Assembly (NCBI GenBank): GCA_030386875.1
Contig: CM059566.1
Location: forward strand, 44,118,068 to 44,182,067
Length of the DNA stretch: 64,000 bases
DNA from: Morinoia aosen
Lineage: Eukaryota > Arthropoda > Malacostraca > Amphipoda > Talitridae
Reading direction: 5' to 3'
The notes beneath the pieces were generated by a model that was not told the origin of the DNA, made no database searches, and worked only from the letters and a program-made list of their open reading frames with translations. Both the position numbers and the translations under genes were made by a program. Below, one piece after another: positions 47,361-59,735 of the stretch; position 1 is the first letter of the stretch, and the number at the start of each line of letters is the position of its first letter.

Positions 47361-48684
47361 AGTTTTCCTGCACTCTCTATTTAGCTATATGACTCCAATT
47401 TTCCTTTTTTGCCATCTATTTTGTTTTTTAAGAAATTTTTCAAACGGATATTTTCCCACCCCGGTCTCCCTGAACCTCTTGTATCTTCTATTGCCTCCCT
47501 GTTATGACTATGTCCTCATCAGCGCCTCAACACAATGCCGCTGCAGTTGCATGACACTCAAGCTAGAATAGGCATGTTTCCTTCTCAGAAAAATTACAGC
47601 CTGATTCGCAGAATCTTATTTTTAAAATTCGCTTTTCTACCATTTTCTGTTATTATTTATCTACATTACTCTCAATACTCCTGGGAGAAATGTATTTTTC
47701 TAGGCATACGCCCTAGCAGTTCCTTATTTGGATAGGTGCTATTCACAACAAAGCTTAACGCTGTTCTCGATTACAGTAAATTTGTGGAATTGGTTCAGCT
47801 TCAAAGTGTCTCAACTCCGCAAAGAATTTCAGTTATTCTTTCGCCATCAGCCCGGTGAGCTCGCATCAAGTAAGCACACATCAAATTTAGCGCATTCTTA
47901 TGAGCATTATCAAGGTGACATTTTATCTTCCCGTATTTAAAACATCTGCTGTGCCAAAATTAAATTTCCTGTGTTGAAACCACCGTTCGTACGCTTCCAG
48001 CTTTAAAGCAGAAGACGACCTCGAACCTAATGCTAATATTTATCTATGAAGGGTATCCGTGAGCCAAATTGCAAAACTTATGGATTTTCATGATATAAGG
48101 TTAAACATCGGCAGAAAGGTTCAGGTTAATTTAGAATAAACGAGATAGGCTAAGTAAGTTGAGTTTCCGTACCTTTAAAATCATTAATGTAAGCCAGTCA
48201 TTTTAAAGTAACCAGTTGGGTTATAATAATCATTATTTTGGCTGTTTCCATTCTTCCCTGTAACCATGACTATTAATATTCCTACATAGGCACGCTCTCA
48301 CGATTTATGTGCGCTTCACGTATTCTCACCTTCGCCCAAGGAATTAAGCCCTCATGTTCCTGAGACTGGGAAATGAACGTCATCCATTCGCTAGAAGCTC
48401 TCATTCTTTAAAGTCCGGCTCTTATTGAAGAGGTAGCTTAATTCACTAAGCTTAAATTGACACTGGAGCTTTTAATGATGCAGTTCCTATGACCTTGTAA
48501 ACTTTAAACCTTAGTTATAAATTATGAATTCATTTATCTCGCGTTAAATAGGGGATGATGTCCACAATCACCTAAGAACAATCTTGCTGCTCACGCGAGA
48601 TGCGCATTTAGTGTGAAATAATTAAATTTTTGACCTCAGTTTAACATTGACACGCAACTGTTTTTTCGTAGACACGAGCAGCCT
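47361..48684. other. AT-rich non-coding DNA
   Basis: Nothing recognised. Confidence 0.6.
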
Positions 48685-48874
48685 CAAGCGGCCAATAGAC
48701 GATCAATTTTATTGTCAATATAATTGACAATGATGAATATTGACAATTTTTTTGGTCGTCTGTGAGCTTGATTGACGACCGTCAAATAATTGACTTAGCG
48801 GGTAAAAAAAATTTCATCAATATATTGAGTCAATGATATTGACAATTAAATTGATCGTCTATGGGCCGCTTTAA
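48685..48874. mobile_element. Nested-palindrome MITE, second 190-bp member
   Basis: CAAGCGGCCAATAGACGATC to GATCGTCTATGGGCCGCTTT, close in length and order to the copy at 23397. It shows that the family is dispersed and not a local duplication. Confidence 0.82.
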
Positions 48875-51800
48875 GATAAGCGCTCTGAAGTGTTTCCGGC
48901 GAAAACTTCGTTGTGGCTATGGGCTGATACTGTAAGCAATTCACTCAAATACTGTCGTGCCAATTCGATTGAATGTTCGCGGCCAACAAACCCTGTACAA
49001 TATTCAGTTTGATTCTAACATAGCCTGAACAGTGCTATAACTCAATACAAACCTAATCATATCAAGCTCAGTCTATGAGTTACGCTCACCTCTCAAGCCA
49101 AAGAAGACAATAACATGCAGTCCGATAAAACAACTGAAAAATGTTACTGATAAGTGAGCTTCAGGTTGTGGCAAGAAAGTAAAAAAATGTAGTACTGCTT
49201 TTGAGCTGTCATCAAGTTAAAAAAATCTACCGCCACTGCGAAATTGAGATAAAGAACAATAAGAATTGTAAGATAGAAGTCACAAATCGAATAAAAAACG
49301 ATCAAACGGTAAACTCGAATTTTGCGTTACTTATACATCAGAAATATGGAAGAAACCTACAAGGATAGCTCTCCAAAGACTGACACTCGCGAACAATTGT
49401 TTACAAGGATGTAATAGACTGTTCGATTTTACAAAAGGCTTCAAGAAGCCTGACTGATGGGATGGCATTCCACTCGAATAAATACAGTTCTCACAGTGAC
49501 AGAACAGCACGGAGCCAAATTTGGCTCATGCCAACACCTCGCACTCGTCAGTAAGGACAGCTTAAAGGCAGAAGATGATGGAGATGCCTTCGTTGTTTGA
49601 TAGGCTCTACGATGCCTACCACGTAACAAAGTGGGTCAAAGTAGCTGAAGTAACCCGGTCGAGGAGAGGCACCACGGAGATAACTCAAAAGTCAACGTAG
49701 GTGGTGTAAAAATAATCCTGAAATTATTCAGCAATGAAATTTTTAAAGCGTTCACCGTTCAGTGAGCAGTCAGACTGGGTCATGAGCGAATCATGAGCGT
49801 AGTTTCGTTCAAGATTCAATTTAATTAATCGTGGGCTTTGGATTTAAAATCAAAGTTTCACGTAGAGCATTAGAACATTATAAACCGTGGAGAAGGGAAT
49901 TCCCTTTAAATACTTATTGTGAGAGCGTGTCCGTCCTTTTGTTTTACAGGGGTATGTTCCACACCAGAGCTTTCGTAGCGTGTCTAACAAGATTTTTTTA
50001 TGACACTTTATTAAAAGAAGAAAATAAGTTTCATGCTACTTCGACTTAAATAAAAACAGTAAACTTTCGAAATAGTTGTAATCACTTCACTTTCCCTAGC
50101 TTTGGAAATGAATCCTTGGAAAAATAGAAAAGAACCTTTCATTATCAAAATGCTTACTCTTCCAAAATTAAATTAAAGTCACATCTTTGCTCAATCACAA
50201 TAATATTTGTGCTTTAAGGGCATAGTGTGTTGATTTGTGATTTTTTATTTGCTTCTAGAATATTGCTGAACTACCAAATTCCCGAGCACTATCGATCCCA
50301 CCTTTAACAAATCAACAAATTGCATCACTTCCAGTCAGGTTAAAATGAAATTAAACGTCAAGTGAAAGCGTATATCGTCAGCACCTCAAGCGAACCTCCA
50401 TAAACCATGAGCACATATACACATCATCATAGCATGATACACAAAAAGCACAACGCAGAATATGACAAGGTGTTCACTAGAAGTATTTACGTAACTTCCT
50501 GCAAAACCAACTAAGAATAGACTAAGAGCAGGTCAGAGTCTATCACGCAGACGGACGGCATAACAAATAATAAGAATGGAAGCCTGAGACCTCGCTGGCG
50601 CCATGAACCGCCGTTGGGTCATCGGGTTTCCAAGTCGTGTCTCCTCTCCTACCAGGTCTTGTGAATGGACCTGGGGCCCTTACTGGGGCTCATTCATGAC
50701 TTCTCACAGCAATCAGCTGTTAAAAAATTGATTTTTTCGTTCGTGACTTGAATGGAGTGCGTTCGTTCTAGAAAACCTCAAACTAATCAGGTTTGCAGTC
50801 TAAGAAAATTGTCTGAAAAAGGAAGTAATTTCTTCGCTTTTATTTGACTATATATTAAAAGTTTGGAAAAAGAAATGCTCTACACCGTCGTATTTTTCTA
50901 GCAGTTTTCTTTAATGCTGTAATTTGTGCTTGGGTATATTAATGTCAACTAGCACTATTGTTGTTTTATCAATAACTTTGCACACCGGCGAAACGGTATA
51001 GATGTTACATTTCAGTTCCCTGGATCCAGATATAGCAGTAAATTTGTTCAAACGGGAATCGAAATTGAAACTGATCCAATGCGATGATAATGTAGCGTCA
51101 CACCGAGACAGCGTCATTGTGCGATAATACTGAAGTGTGGCATGCTGGAATAAGTTTTGAAACTCGTGCTATTGCTCACGACGGACAAACTTTAGTCACT
51201 TGGAGCTTCTAAATATGATAAGTTGTCACCCAATTGCAAACATGTTTGCAGTATTCAAGTACAAAAAAAAACATCTGCCAGTTCAGGATGTCTCAACAGC
51301 CCGAGTTGGAAAGTTTGAATCGCTTAAAGCCGATTGATGTTGATTTGAAATAATACAATGAAGTAAATGTTATCTATAATGAAAAGTTATCAAACTCAAA
51401 GCACTTGAGAAAAATTAGGGCATCAAAACACTCCAGTGACTAACGCAAGGTACGATGAGCAACTATTCCATCGCAAAGAAGTGAAAAACGTTGATTAAGC
51501 GAAGGTCTTACGATCATCTATAACAAGCAGCTGACTACCAAGCACGAGGAAACTGAAGAACGTCATCCCTGTGACAGGATGAAGAATGGAGTGTACTTGT
51601 GACACGACAACAACAAGACCTGAACAATGGAACCGCCGTTCTCGGCCAAAAATAACGCGCTGGATATAAGTGTAGCGATGATAATGATACAAGCATCTAT
51701 GCCCAACGGGTGCCAAATCGCCAAAGCTTGAACCACAACGCGCCAAATACGCCTGGACGAGAATCAAGAAGAGTTTAACAATCCCAAAAATTCCCATGAT

Positions 51801-52039
51801 GGGAACGATGAGTCAACATGCATGACCTTGCAAAGCCTCAGACTGAAAATGAATCCGAAACACAAAACCTTGAAAACAGGGAGCGAAATAAAATTCACTC
51901 GACAAAACTCAAGGGTGCGTGAGGAGTGCCAAACGCATATCGAAATTACAGGCCTAGAAAAAAGGATACAATCTGAAGATCTAAGAGACACTGCAGCAGG
52001 GAAATGGCCTTTCTGAAGATTAGTTTGCAACAGCAATGA
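48875..52039. other. Non-coding DNA, possible intron territory of the minus-strand gene
   Basis: It lies 3' of the large exon on the minus strand. A 100-codon hydrophobic minus frame (51495-51797) has no clear splice sites and is left uncalled. Confidence 0.4.
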
Positions 52040-52270
52040 CGTCATGTGAGGGGACGAGGGCGCGAGGGGTGCGAGGCGAGCGAAGGGAAAATTAGGAGGA
52101 AGAAGAAGGAGGCTGAGACCCCCTCCCCGTCTGGGCCGCAGGACTTGGCTTTTCTTGGCCGCGCTGGCGCCGCTACAGCACCGGGCTCTCCCTGCCCCCT
52201 GCACTGCGCCCTCTCCTGCCGCCACCGCCCCACCGCACTGCGGGGCTGTTTCTGCAGTGCTCTGCCTGAT
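52040..52270. other. GC/CpG-rich block
   Basis: It contains GGACGAGGGCGCGAGGGG, TTGGCCGCGCTGGCGCCGCT and CTGCCGCCACCGCCCCACCG in otherwise AT-rich DNA. It has minus-strand open frames but no clear exon boundaries. It could be a CpG-rich promoter or merely the diverged start of the following array. Confidence 0.4.
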
Positions 52271-52284
52271 GCTGTGTGGCCTCC

Positions 52285-52515
52285 CCACTGCACTCTGCAT
52301 GTAATGCGCGGCCTCACCACTGCACCCTGGCTGTGATGCGTGGCCTCACCACTGCACCCTGGCTGTGATGCGTGGCCTCACCACTGCACCCTGGCTGTGA
52401 TGCGTGGCCTCACCACTGCACTCTGGCTGTGATGCGTGGCCTCACCACTGCACTCTGGCTGTGATGCGTGGCCTCACCACTGCACCCTGGCTGTGATGCG
52501 TGGCCTCACCACTGC
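52285..52515. repeat. 32-bp minisatellite, ~7 units
   Basis: Unit TGCGTGGCCTCACCACTGCA plus CCCTGGCTGTGA, with CACTCTGG variants in three units. Confidence 0.93.
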
Positions 52516-52645
52516 ACTCCCTCATCACAACACTCCCTCACCACAACACTCCCTCACCACAATACTCCCTCACCACAACACTCCCTCACCACAACACTCC
52601 CTCACCACAACACTCCCTCATCACAACACTCCCTCATCACAGCAT
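52515..52645. repeat. 16-bp minisatellite, ~8 units
   Basis: Unit TCCCTCACCACAACAC. It starts inside the last 32-bp unit and keeps its CCTCACCAC core at exactly half the period. Confidence 0.93.
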
Positions 52646-53252
52646 GCGTGTCACATAACTCGGCCACGAAGCTTATTTTCGCAACTAAAGCATGGTTTCG
52701 TATCATGACGGCGGGTGTTTATTTAAATATCACAAAAATAATCAGAAGGATTTGAATGCTATCCAAGATCATGTTAGGCTATCGCGTAAATTGTACAAAA
52801 TGTTTTTTTCGTCGTACAGGTACGAATCCTATTCAACACATATGACTTTTCCCATATGTTTTATTTCAACAAGTAGATATTACTTTCAAAGTTGTATTTA
52901 TTAATCCTTGGAAAGGTTGAACAATGCTTCTCTATTCAATAAATTTTTGTGGCGTAAAACTTAGCAATTCTAGTAACTTAACATACTCAAAGTTAAATAC
53001 AGTGGGAAATTGAGCGGTTCTTCATAGTGTACCTTTTAAAAGATTATACACTTTTAAAACATTCGATTGTATACGGCAAATGTCCAATTTCGTTCATGAA
53101 AAAGAGAACAAAATACAGCACTTCATTTTAACGACCGAATATTCAAAAAGCAACCGTATTTACTCCAAAACTAGAGCCTAATTCGAAGATTACCCTACAA
53201 ACTGGAGCCACAACCAGCATGCAATGTGCGTAAGTTCAATTGTCCTACTCAC
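52646..53252 (-). other. Probable intron start after the large exon
   Basis: On the minus strand it begins with GTGAGTAGG at 53252 and is AT-rich, with stops in all frames. Confidence 0.5.
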
Positions 53253-55113
53253 ATGATGTCGCTGATGCCCATCTTGACGTTGCTCTGGACTAGGGCGCAG
53301 GTCTTCTGGTCGGCGAGGTTGACCGCTCTCCGCCGCCTCATGGTGCCGCGTGTAGGCATAGGCGGGCCCACGGTCAGGCTTGGGTACTGCCGTTTGCGCA
53401 CAGATTGTATGGGTGCGTTGATGCGAACCAATCTCCTGGTGATGCTCCCACTACTCGGACATTCTTCAGATTCATCCAGAGAAACAGCGCGCGTAACCAT
53501 GGCTTCTGAAGTTGCGCTCACAGTTCTTTTGAGAGCAGGTTTTAGAACACACTCACCGGATGTCCTAGCCTCATCTTCCTCCTGGCTGTCACGTGTAACA
53601 CTTCTTGCAACACTTAGAGGTCTGCTGCCTTCCACATCGCTCGGTGACCGTGAACATTCTTCTTCTTCTTCTTCTTCTTCTTCTTCGAATACGTCCTCCT
53701 CCATGAAACTTCTGAATGCTTCCATGTTGGTTTGGAATTTTTTTCGTCTACTGATGCGCTTGGGGGTTCCTTGAGTCTCTTGCCGAATTTTAGTGTCTGG
53801 AGCTTCCCCATTCTCTCCTATATCTATACTGATCCTCGCACGTACATCAGAATTGACGTCTCTTGATTTCGAGTTATTTCCTGACTCGTGGTATTCTAGA
53901 GGAACCTCAGAATACCCATCATCGTACACCTGTACGCCATTGTTCACACTAACTATGGAATATTTTGGCTCAGAACCATTCAAACTACGCCGGGCATAAT
54001 GTATTCTATTATTGAAGTCTTTTCCAACTCTGTAGATATCCTCGTCTAAACTACCTCCGGCAGTCCAGCTTCTTGAAAAACGCACTTCATCATAACGTTT
54101 TTTTCCAACATCTAGATCGAACGTAAGAGGCGACTTTTTTGATTTAAGGTCTTTTTCATAACCTTTTCTCTCTTGGATCACTTTTTCTTCTTCCTCTTCT
54201 TCGTCTTCTTCCAATAATACCTCTGCCTTTGCTGGACGAAAAGCGTAAACATGGTCGTATGGAGAACCTTTGGACGGGTTAGCACTCGCACGAGCAAACT
54301 TTGCAGTGTTGTATGAACTATTACTAGGCTCGGAAGAGAAACTAACGTTGTGCTGCGATGTCGTCACAACAGCTACAGGAGAAGTTGGGGTCCGGGACGT
54401 GGGACTTTGGATAGCTGAAAATGACTGCAAAGAACAGGATGGGCTCACTCCGCTACTGACAGGAGCCGACACTGAAGTCTTTAGAGCGCTTTGGGAAACA
54501 GAATTCGACGAAGATGAATTACTTCTTTTCGTAGGGGATTCTTCAGCAGCTTCTGATCCAGAATGTACGGGCGACAATTTTGAGGTTCCCTTTTTAGAAA
54601 CGTCGGTATTGGGGCTAGCAGCTTTGGCAGGAATGGGTGATAAAGACCAACGACTAAGGCGACCTATGGAAGATGAAGAACTATGGCAAGACGCTTCGCC
54701 TGCCTTAGGCGATGAGGCGGAGAGAGGGACAAGTTCACCAGCAACAGCTGATGTTGGGGACACAACAGCGGAGAAAGTTTTTTTACCATCGTTGACTGAT
54801 ACCAAAGATTTGGGTTCAGATGAAGTTGAAGTCGAGGGATCACTTGGTTTTGAGTCAGTAGTAACTTTACTGCTTACTTTTACGGACAATCCGCTTTTAC
54901 TTGAAGTCTTGGTAGACGATTTGAGAGAGGACTTTGAAGAAGATTTGGAAGATTTATTGGTGGTTTTAGAAGCCTGACCGAGGGTGGTGGAAGTTATGGC
55001 AACTAGTGATGCTCTTCTTCGAGCTTGCCTGCTGGCTGCTGCGTGCATTTCCTTGAGCGTAAACTTGACCACTCGTAACACGGGTTGTATTGTTAGGGTG
55101 TCAAAATAGCTCG
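53253..55113 (-). CDS. Large internal exon of an unrecognised Ser-rich, basic/acidic patterned protein
   Basis: This is the only long open frame in the window that reads like real protein rather than a tandem repeat. On the minus strand it is open from a TAA just above 55120 to a stop at about 53249, roughly 610-625 codons. The frame ends at ATCAT followed by GTGAGT, a strong 5' splice site, so the exon probably ends at 53253 inside a codon and the TGA is intronic. No good ATG lies at the 5' end: the frame is open upstream of the first Met (KEMHAAAS), so it probably begins at a splice acceptor near 55075-55113. The product starts with a basic patch (RQARRRASL), then a Lys/Ser-rich stretch, a long Ser/Pro/Thr-rich segment, an acidic run, a mixed, more complex region (RYDEVRFSRSW, YSIVSVNNGVQVYDDG), a second poly-Glu run and a basic C-terminal part (MRRRRAVNLADQKTC) leading to KMGISDI. 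RRRAS and LKRTVS resemble basophilic-kinase sites. There is no signal peptide or membrane segment. It is probably a disordered regulatory region of a larger multi-exon protein. I do not recognise the family. Confidence 0.72.
53661..53693 (+). repeat. (TTC)n microsatellite encoding poly-Glu on the minus strand
   Basis: An uninterrupted run of CTT/TTC triplets lies within the large exon and encodes a stretch of about ten Glu on the minus strand. It is a likely length polymorphism within coding sequence. Confidence 0.8.
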
Positions 55114-55688
55114 ATTCCAGTTAGTTTATTGTATTTTGCTGCTGCTCGCAGATCAGAAGTGACGGTGAGAAGGCGTCCTCTTTTGCGCATAGATTTCTTC
55201 ATCACACGGTGAAGTACGAATTCTCTTCATAAATTTTAACTGAATTGAGTGAAGACAAATATAGGAGACTTTAAAATCAGAAATAAGTTCTCAAGCTCCT
55301 TTCTAAAAAGTATAAAATTTGAAAGCCATAAGCTTTTTAAAAATATATTTTATTTGAAGAGATGGCATATTTATTTATATACAGTTGTATCTATGTATAA
55401 CTTCTCATACGCGTTTCGCGCGCATCATGAGAAAGAGAACACAATTCCATTACCACTGACGTTGCACACGTGTTTTATGTTCAGTTTGCTCAACTGGTTT
55501 CAAATTTTTAAGCTCTTTTGTCACGTAAAAGTTCTGTTATAAATACGCATCAAAAAGTTCAGTCGGCTAGTATGGCAGGTAATTTGTTATATAAAGACTA
55601 GATGCTATTGTGAAAATATAATTTTTGCTAATCTTTTAAGCTAGAAGTGAGAAGCTAACGTAGAAAAATATGGCTACTTCGCTTCTAC
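55114..55688. other. Probable intron between the two candidate minus-strand exons
   Basis: This is AT-rich DNA with stops in all frames. Near the large exon the minus strand carries CTAAC branch-point-like motifs. I see no repeat in it. Confidence 0.3.
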
Positions 55689-55790
55689 TGGGTAAAAAAG
55701 TTTTCGGAAGTACGGTGACAGGCTCCTGGAGTAGGGCGTTCAGGCAGCCCAGAGGTCGGATGGTGGCTGACGTCTTCGTGCTCGGGGACT
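55689..55790 (-). CDS. Candidate short upstream exon of the same minus-strand gene
   Basis: On the minus strand a pyrimidine-rich acceptor (TTTTCTTTTCGTTTCAG) ends at 55791. It is followed by a GC-richer stretch of about 75-100 bp that is open in two frames (one reads SPSTKTSATIRPLG, the other VPEHEDVSHHPTSG). Possible donors are GTACTT after 55714 or GTAGAA after 55689. The segment lies about 0.6 kb upstream of the large exon, in AT-rich surroundings, and its composition and acceptor are the reasons to propose it. The donor choice and the reading phase are unresolved, and it could be chance. Confidence 0.3.
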
Positions 55791-57198
55791 CTGAAACGAA
55801 AAGAAAACTTCGTTATTGTTACAGAAATACAAATTATGCTCAATTCATTGACAGATGTGTTAACCAGATGGGCCTTGGGTTCACTGGACTGTCATTTTCT
55901 TTTAAAATGTGCAAAGTTGCAGACGTTATAGTTTTCTTCCACATGTAGGAAAAAAGTTAAGGAGTGCGAGGTGCCTGTCTTGAAGAATACTGTAGTTTCA
56001 TCTTTACCATTGCAACCCCGTGAATCATGGTTTTACCTTTTAGCTTCTTGTTCTTGTCAGTAGCCTTGTAGCCGAGAAAAATATTTGCACATGTTCAGAA
56101 TATTTCTCTAATAGTTTTGGGCATTTAAACTACTGAAGACGAGCTTAAACTAATACGAAGAGCAAAAACATTACGGTGATATATGTTTAAATATGAGACA
56201 AAAATTTACGTGCAACATAAATAGGTGTAACTGGGTAACCACGCTAGTTTTATTAGCCCTTAACCAGTTAATGCGACTTAACTAAAATTTCGATTAAGAA
56301 AAGAGACCCACGGTACTCTCTCGTAAGATGATCTATTTACATATGTATCGCTTTATTTATCACCTTGCATACCTTTTCAATTAGAGAAATATTAACATTT
56401 TCGCTTTGAATTCACATGAGTGCTCACCAGAAATTTGCATCATCACACCTTCGAATACTCAGAAATATTCTCTACATCCCTTCAGCATTTTTTTCGTTTT
56501 GTCTCTATCCTCAGCCCAAGTTCAGCTACGTTTTAGTATATTCACTTTTTATTTAGAGTTATTCTTTATTCATCTAGCCTCTGACGGTTATCGAGATTGA
56601 ATTATTTGTATGCTTGTAACGAACATATTTACATGAAATTTTTCAGTGCCATTTACAAACTATGAATGAATTACTTAATTGAATTACGTAATCTGCACTC
56701 CTTATTTTCAATCTGAAGAGCGAAATACCGGACACACTTCAAATATCAAGGAGTAACAGCCAATGCATGCAACACGACCCTCTCAAACTATCAGTCATAT
56801 ACTTGAGAGAATCCAATGCCGTTAAATCTGTGCAGACACAGTATGTTACCATAACCTTATGTCTACGGGCCACGACAGGGATATGAAATATGAAAGACCT
56901 CGTATCCATTAGACAAATCGTTTTTTAAATAATTCTCTCAACACGTCGAAGTGATTCAAGTAATAATAGCTGATGAAATGCGCAGTGAAATTTTTGTAGC
57001 TATACGCAAATGTGTCCATTATTCTAGACTTAAGGAACAATGTACTGCTGTATCACTTGAGGTAAACCATTTGTTTAAATCGTTTAAATTCTTTAAATTA
57101 AAGAATAAGCTCCAGTTATGATGTTCTACCTTGGTGTTTCCTGATGCCATGAACTTGAGCAGCTCAAGAATTTCCAAGGGTTGCATGGTGAGATGCGA
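55791..57198. other. AT-rich non-coding DNA, intronic if the upstream exon is real
   Basis: On the minus strand it ends in TTTCGTTTCAG at 55791. Nothing else recognised. Confidence 0.45.
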
Positions 57199-57542
57199 GA
57201 TTAGATTATTAGATTATAACTTATTTTTAGCCTCCCCAACCGCTACAAAAAAAAGTGTTTCGGAGAGAGGAAGGATGAAGGCATCATTTAGTATGAAGAT
57301 AAGGGAATGCGGAACCTATGCAGAAGGGGTAAAATACGGTAAGTTGAGAAAGAAGTTCATGAAACAAGATAAAAGTTGAAGAAAGTAGAAGGTGCTGAAA
57401 AGCAGGACAGCAGTGAACCGATAGAGGTGGTTGTTAACCTAAAAAAAAATATAATTTCAACGAAAAAAAAGCCTACCTAACTCTCAGCTCGGGCTCTCTC
57501 ACATTTCCCTACTGGGAGCGCAAATTCCCGTAGATACAATAA
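57199..57542 (+). mobile_element. SINE-like family copy, 3' end short
   Basis: The copy runs from AGATTAGATTATTAGATTAT to CCCGTAGATACAATA, with AGAGAGGAAGGATGAAGGCA and AGGACAGCAGTGAACCG between. It stops just before the terminal GTATCCCCCTGAGGGG. Confidence 0.8.
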
Positions 57543-58087
57543 AGAAATTCAGGGTAGGGGCGAGAGAGAGCTCCCGTGATAGCGCCACCGAATGTCGTTT
57601 TAGTGAAGTGTCGAGTGTCGTTGGGCCACTTTTGACAATAGTTGGCGCATCAAAGGAAATAATTCAGGTATCCGCCTATAAAGCCACGCATAGTGCCTGA
57701 AAAAGTGCAGCAAACATTCATTAGGTGCGCAACACAAAGTAGGTAGCGTGAGAAACAAGGTCTTCGGTATGAAGAAATTTTGTATAAGAGAAAAAGTGCT
57801 GATGATTTACAAAATTAAAAAAAGACGTTATTTCGTAATCTGTCTCACAGTAATGATGCTGTAGAGTAAATTTAATGGGATAAATGCCAAAGGATTCGTA
57901 GGTAAAGGAATTATTCAAGAGTGTATCCGCACCCAAGTTAAGCTCAAGCAAATAGCATTTACCTTAACCTTTCAATGGCTTTATATATAACATAGCTCGG
58001 AACAAGTCATCTCAGGCATTTTTAAGGGTGACGCGGCGGCAATTGCGTTTTAATGTTCGTACGCGTAATGCCTTTGGTTGCATATTG

Positions 58088-58187
58088 GTCTACGGACTTC
58101 ACTCCTGAGATTTTATTACCTTTTCCTGATTGTTTTCAATTTAGTCTACGGACTTGACTCCTGAGATTTTACTACCTTTTCCTAATT
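58088..58187. repeat. Two-copy direct repeat (~56 bp)
   Basis: GTCTACGGACTTSACTCCTG and GAGATTTTAYTACCTTTTCC are present twice in tandem. Confidence 0.85.
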
Positions 58188-58517
58188 AAAACCACATGGA
58201 GGTTCAGTAGTGGCTAACTGTATGGTCAAAAACACAAATACACATAAATTTATCATATCACATATTTTAGCACCTCTTTGAAATCTCTGCATGACGATAT
58301 CTCATCTTGCTTGAAACCATAAGGTATGTTTGGTATGAGCTTCTGGTGATCAGACATCAATTATTACTCCAGAGAGCAGGACTATCTGATCACTTCGTCA
58401 GAATGGCTGGTTTATAAGAGGCCGTTTATTCTACCTTGTTGGCGAAGTAAAACCTCAAACGTTCTGAAACCCTCCAGTAGATGTTGCATTCATTATGTTC
58501 CGCTCTGTCGGCATTTA

Positions 58518-58722
58518 AAGCATGTAGCGTGTTTTTTTAGCATGTAGCATGTATGTGCAACATGTATTTGTAGCATGTAGCTTGTATTTGTAGTATGTAG
58601 CGTGTAGCATGTATTTGTAGCATGTAGCATGTATTTGTAGCATGTATTTGTAGCATGTATTTGTAGCATGTATTTGTAGTATGTAGCATGTAGCATGTAT
58701 TTGTAGCATGTAGCATCTAGCA
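58518..58722. repeat. TAGCATGTATTTG composite minisatellite
   Basis: Irregular mixtures of TAGCATG(TAG) and TAGCATGTATTTG units, about 15 copies. Minus-strand frames repeat Tyr/Met/Leu and are artefacts. Confidence 0.9.
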
Positions 58723-59735
58723 TTGTTTAGCATATACCAGATGAGCACTTGTTCACTCAAGCTTGAATAACGATGCATTTGTTCACAACGTTCAACTTTG
58801 GAAAATTTTCACCAAATGATTCGATATAACTGGAGATTATAATTCTTGATTTGTTCTGTTATTAATGAAACTTGTACTCGGGAATATGGTATAAAAAACA
58901 TGTCATTTGTCTGGCTCACGCATTCTATCTCAAGAGTGTTCCATCAAATCGCTCTTTTCGCCTCTGTTATTTCCATACCAAAGAAAACTAGAACAGACAT
59001 TTCAAGGGAGGACTATACTTCTGGAGCACAAAAAGAAAAAACTATATCCATGAAGCCCGGGGAATTTGTCAGAGAGATGAACTATCATGATAAAAGAGCA
59101 TTTTTACTTCAGTGTATTATTTTGTGTGAATGACTCCAATTTTGACGCAACCGTGATTTCTTAGCGACTCTCATCGGGTATATCGTGAGTGAAGTTTGAT
59201 AAAAATGCATTAAAAAACACTCTAAACTTAAACAATCCAAAGCGAATGACAATGACGTGCATTGCATCATATCTGAATTTGAAAATAATTATTTGTAAAC
59301 AAATAGTCGCAAAAACTCAGTTACAGCAGTGTTTGTTGAATAAATACATCATGGTGTCACGTAGGAACAACAATTATATAATTTACCATTATGTGAAAAA
59401 CGAGTGCATGAACAAAACAGAACGTGGAGGGAACAAAGCCCAGTTTTCTCAACAAATCCCTGCACAATGAACTAGCGCTTGCTACACTAAAATTTCCCGC
59501 AGAGGATGCTGCATCTCATGACGCAACGACATGACCTACCTTTAGCTAGTACTGTAGCGTGAGGTTAGGTTAGCTTACTAATGGATATTACTTATTTCTA
59601 AACATTTAATTAAGCGATAAACACTTCATTTGTGCATCTTAAGCTGCACCTGGGTAGGCGATATATGGTGGTTGACTTCACGCTATGACAACACCTGAAA
59701 TTCACCCGGCAATAGAAACCAAGATCATCAGGAAC
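58723..59735. other. Non-coding DNA
   Basis: 95- and 93-codon plus frames (58846-59133, 59189-59470) are AT-driven and lack motifs. Confidence 0.5.

Noticed and set aside
46012-47392. Frames of up to 453 codons, Cys/Gly/Trp-rich (minus) and His/Pro/Thr-rich (plus)
   Set aside because: They come from the C-rich 20/21-bp array, open on both strands in several frames. The peptides look keratin- or collagen-like only by composition.
51495-51797. 100-codon hydrophobic minus-strand frame as a further exon of the 53-kb gene
   Set aside because: No good acceptor or donor at its ends, and it does not resemble a continuation of the exon.
54270-54977. 235-codon plus-strand frame, Glu/Asp/Leu-rich
   Set aside because: It is antisense to the minus-strand exon; its acidity is the complement of Ser/Lys-rich codons.
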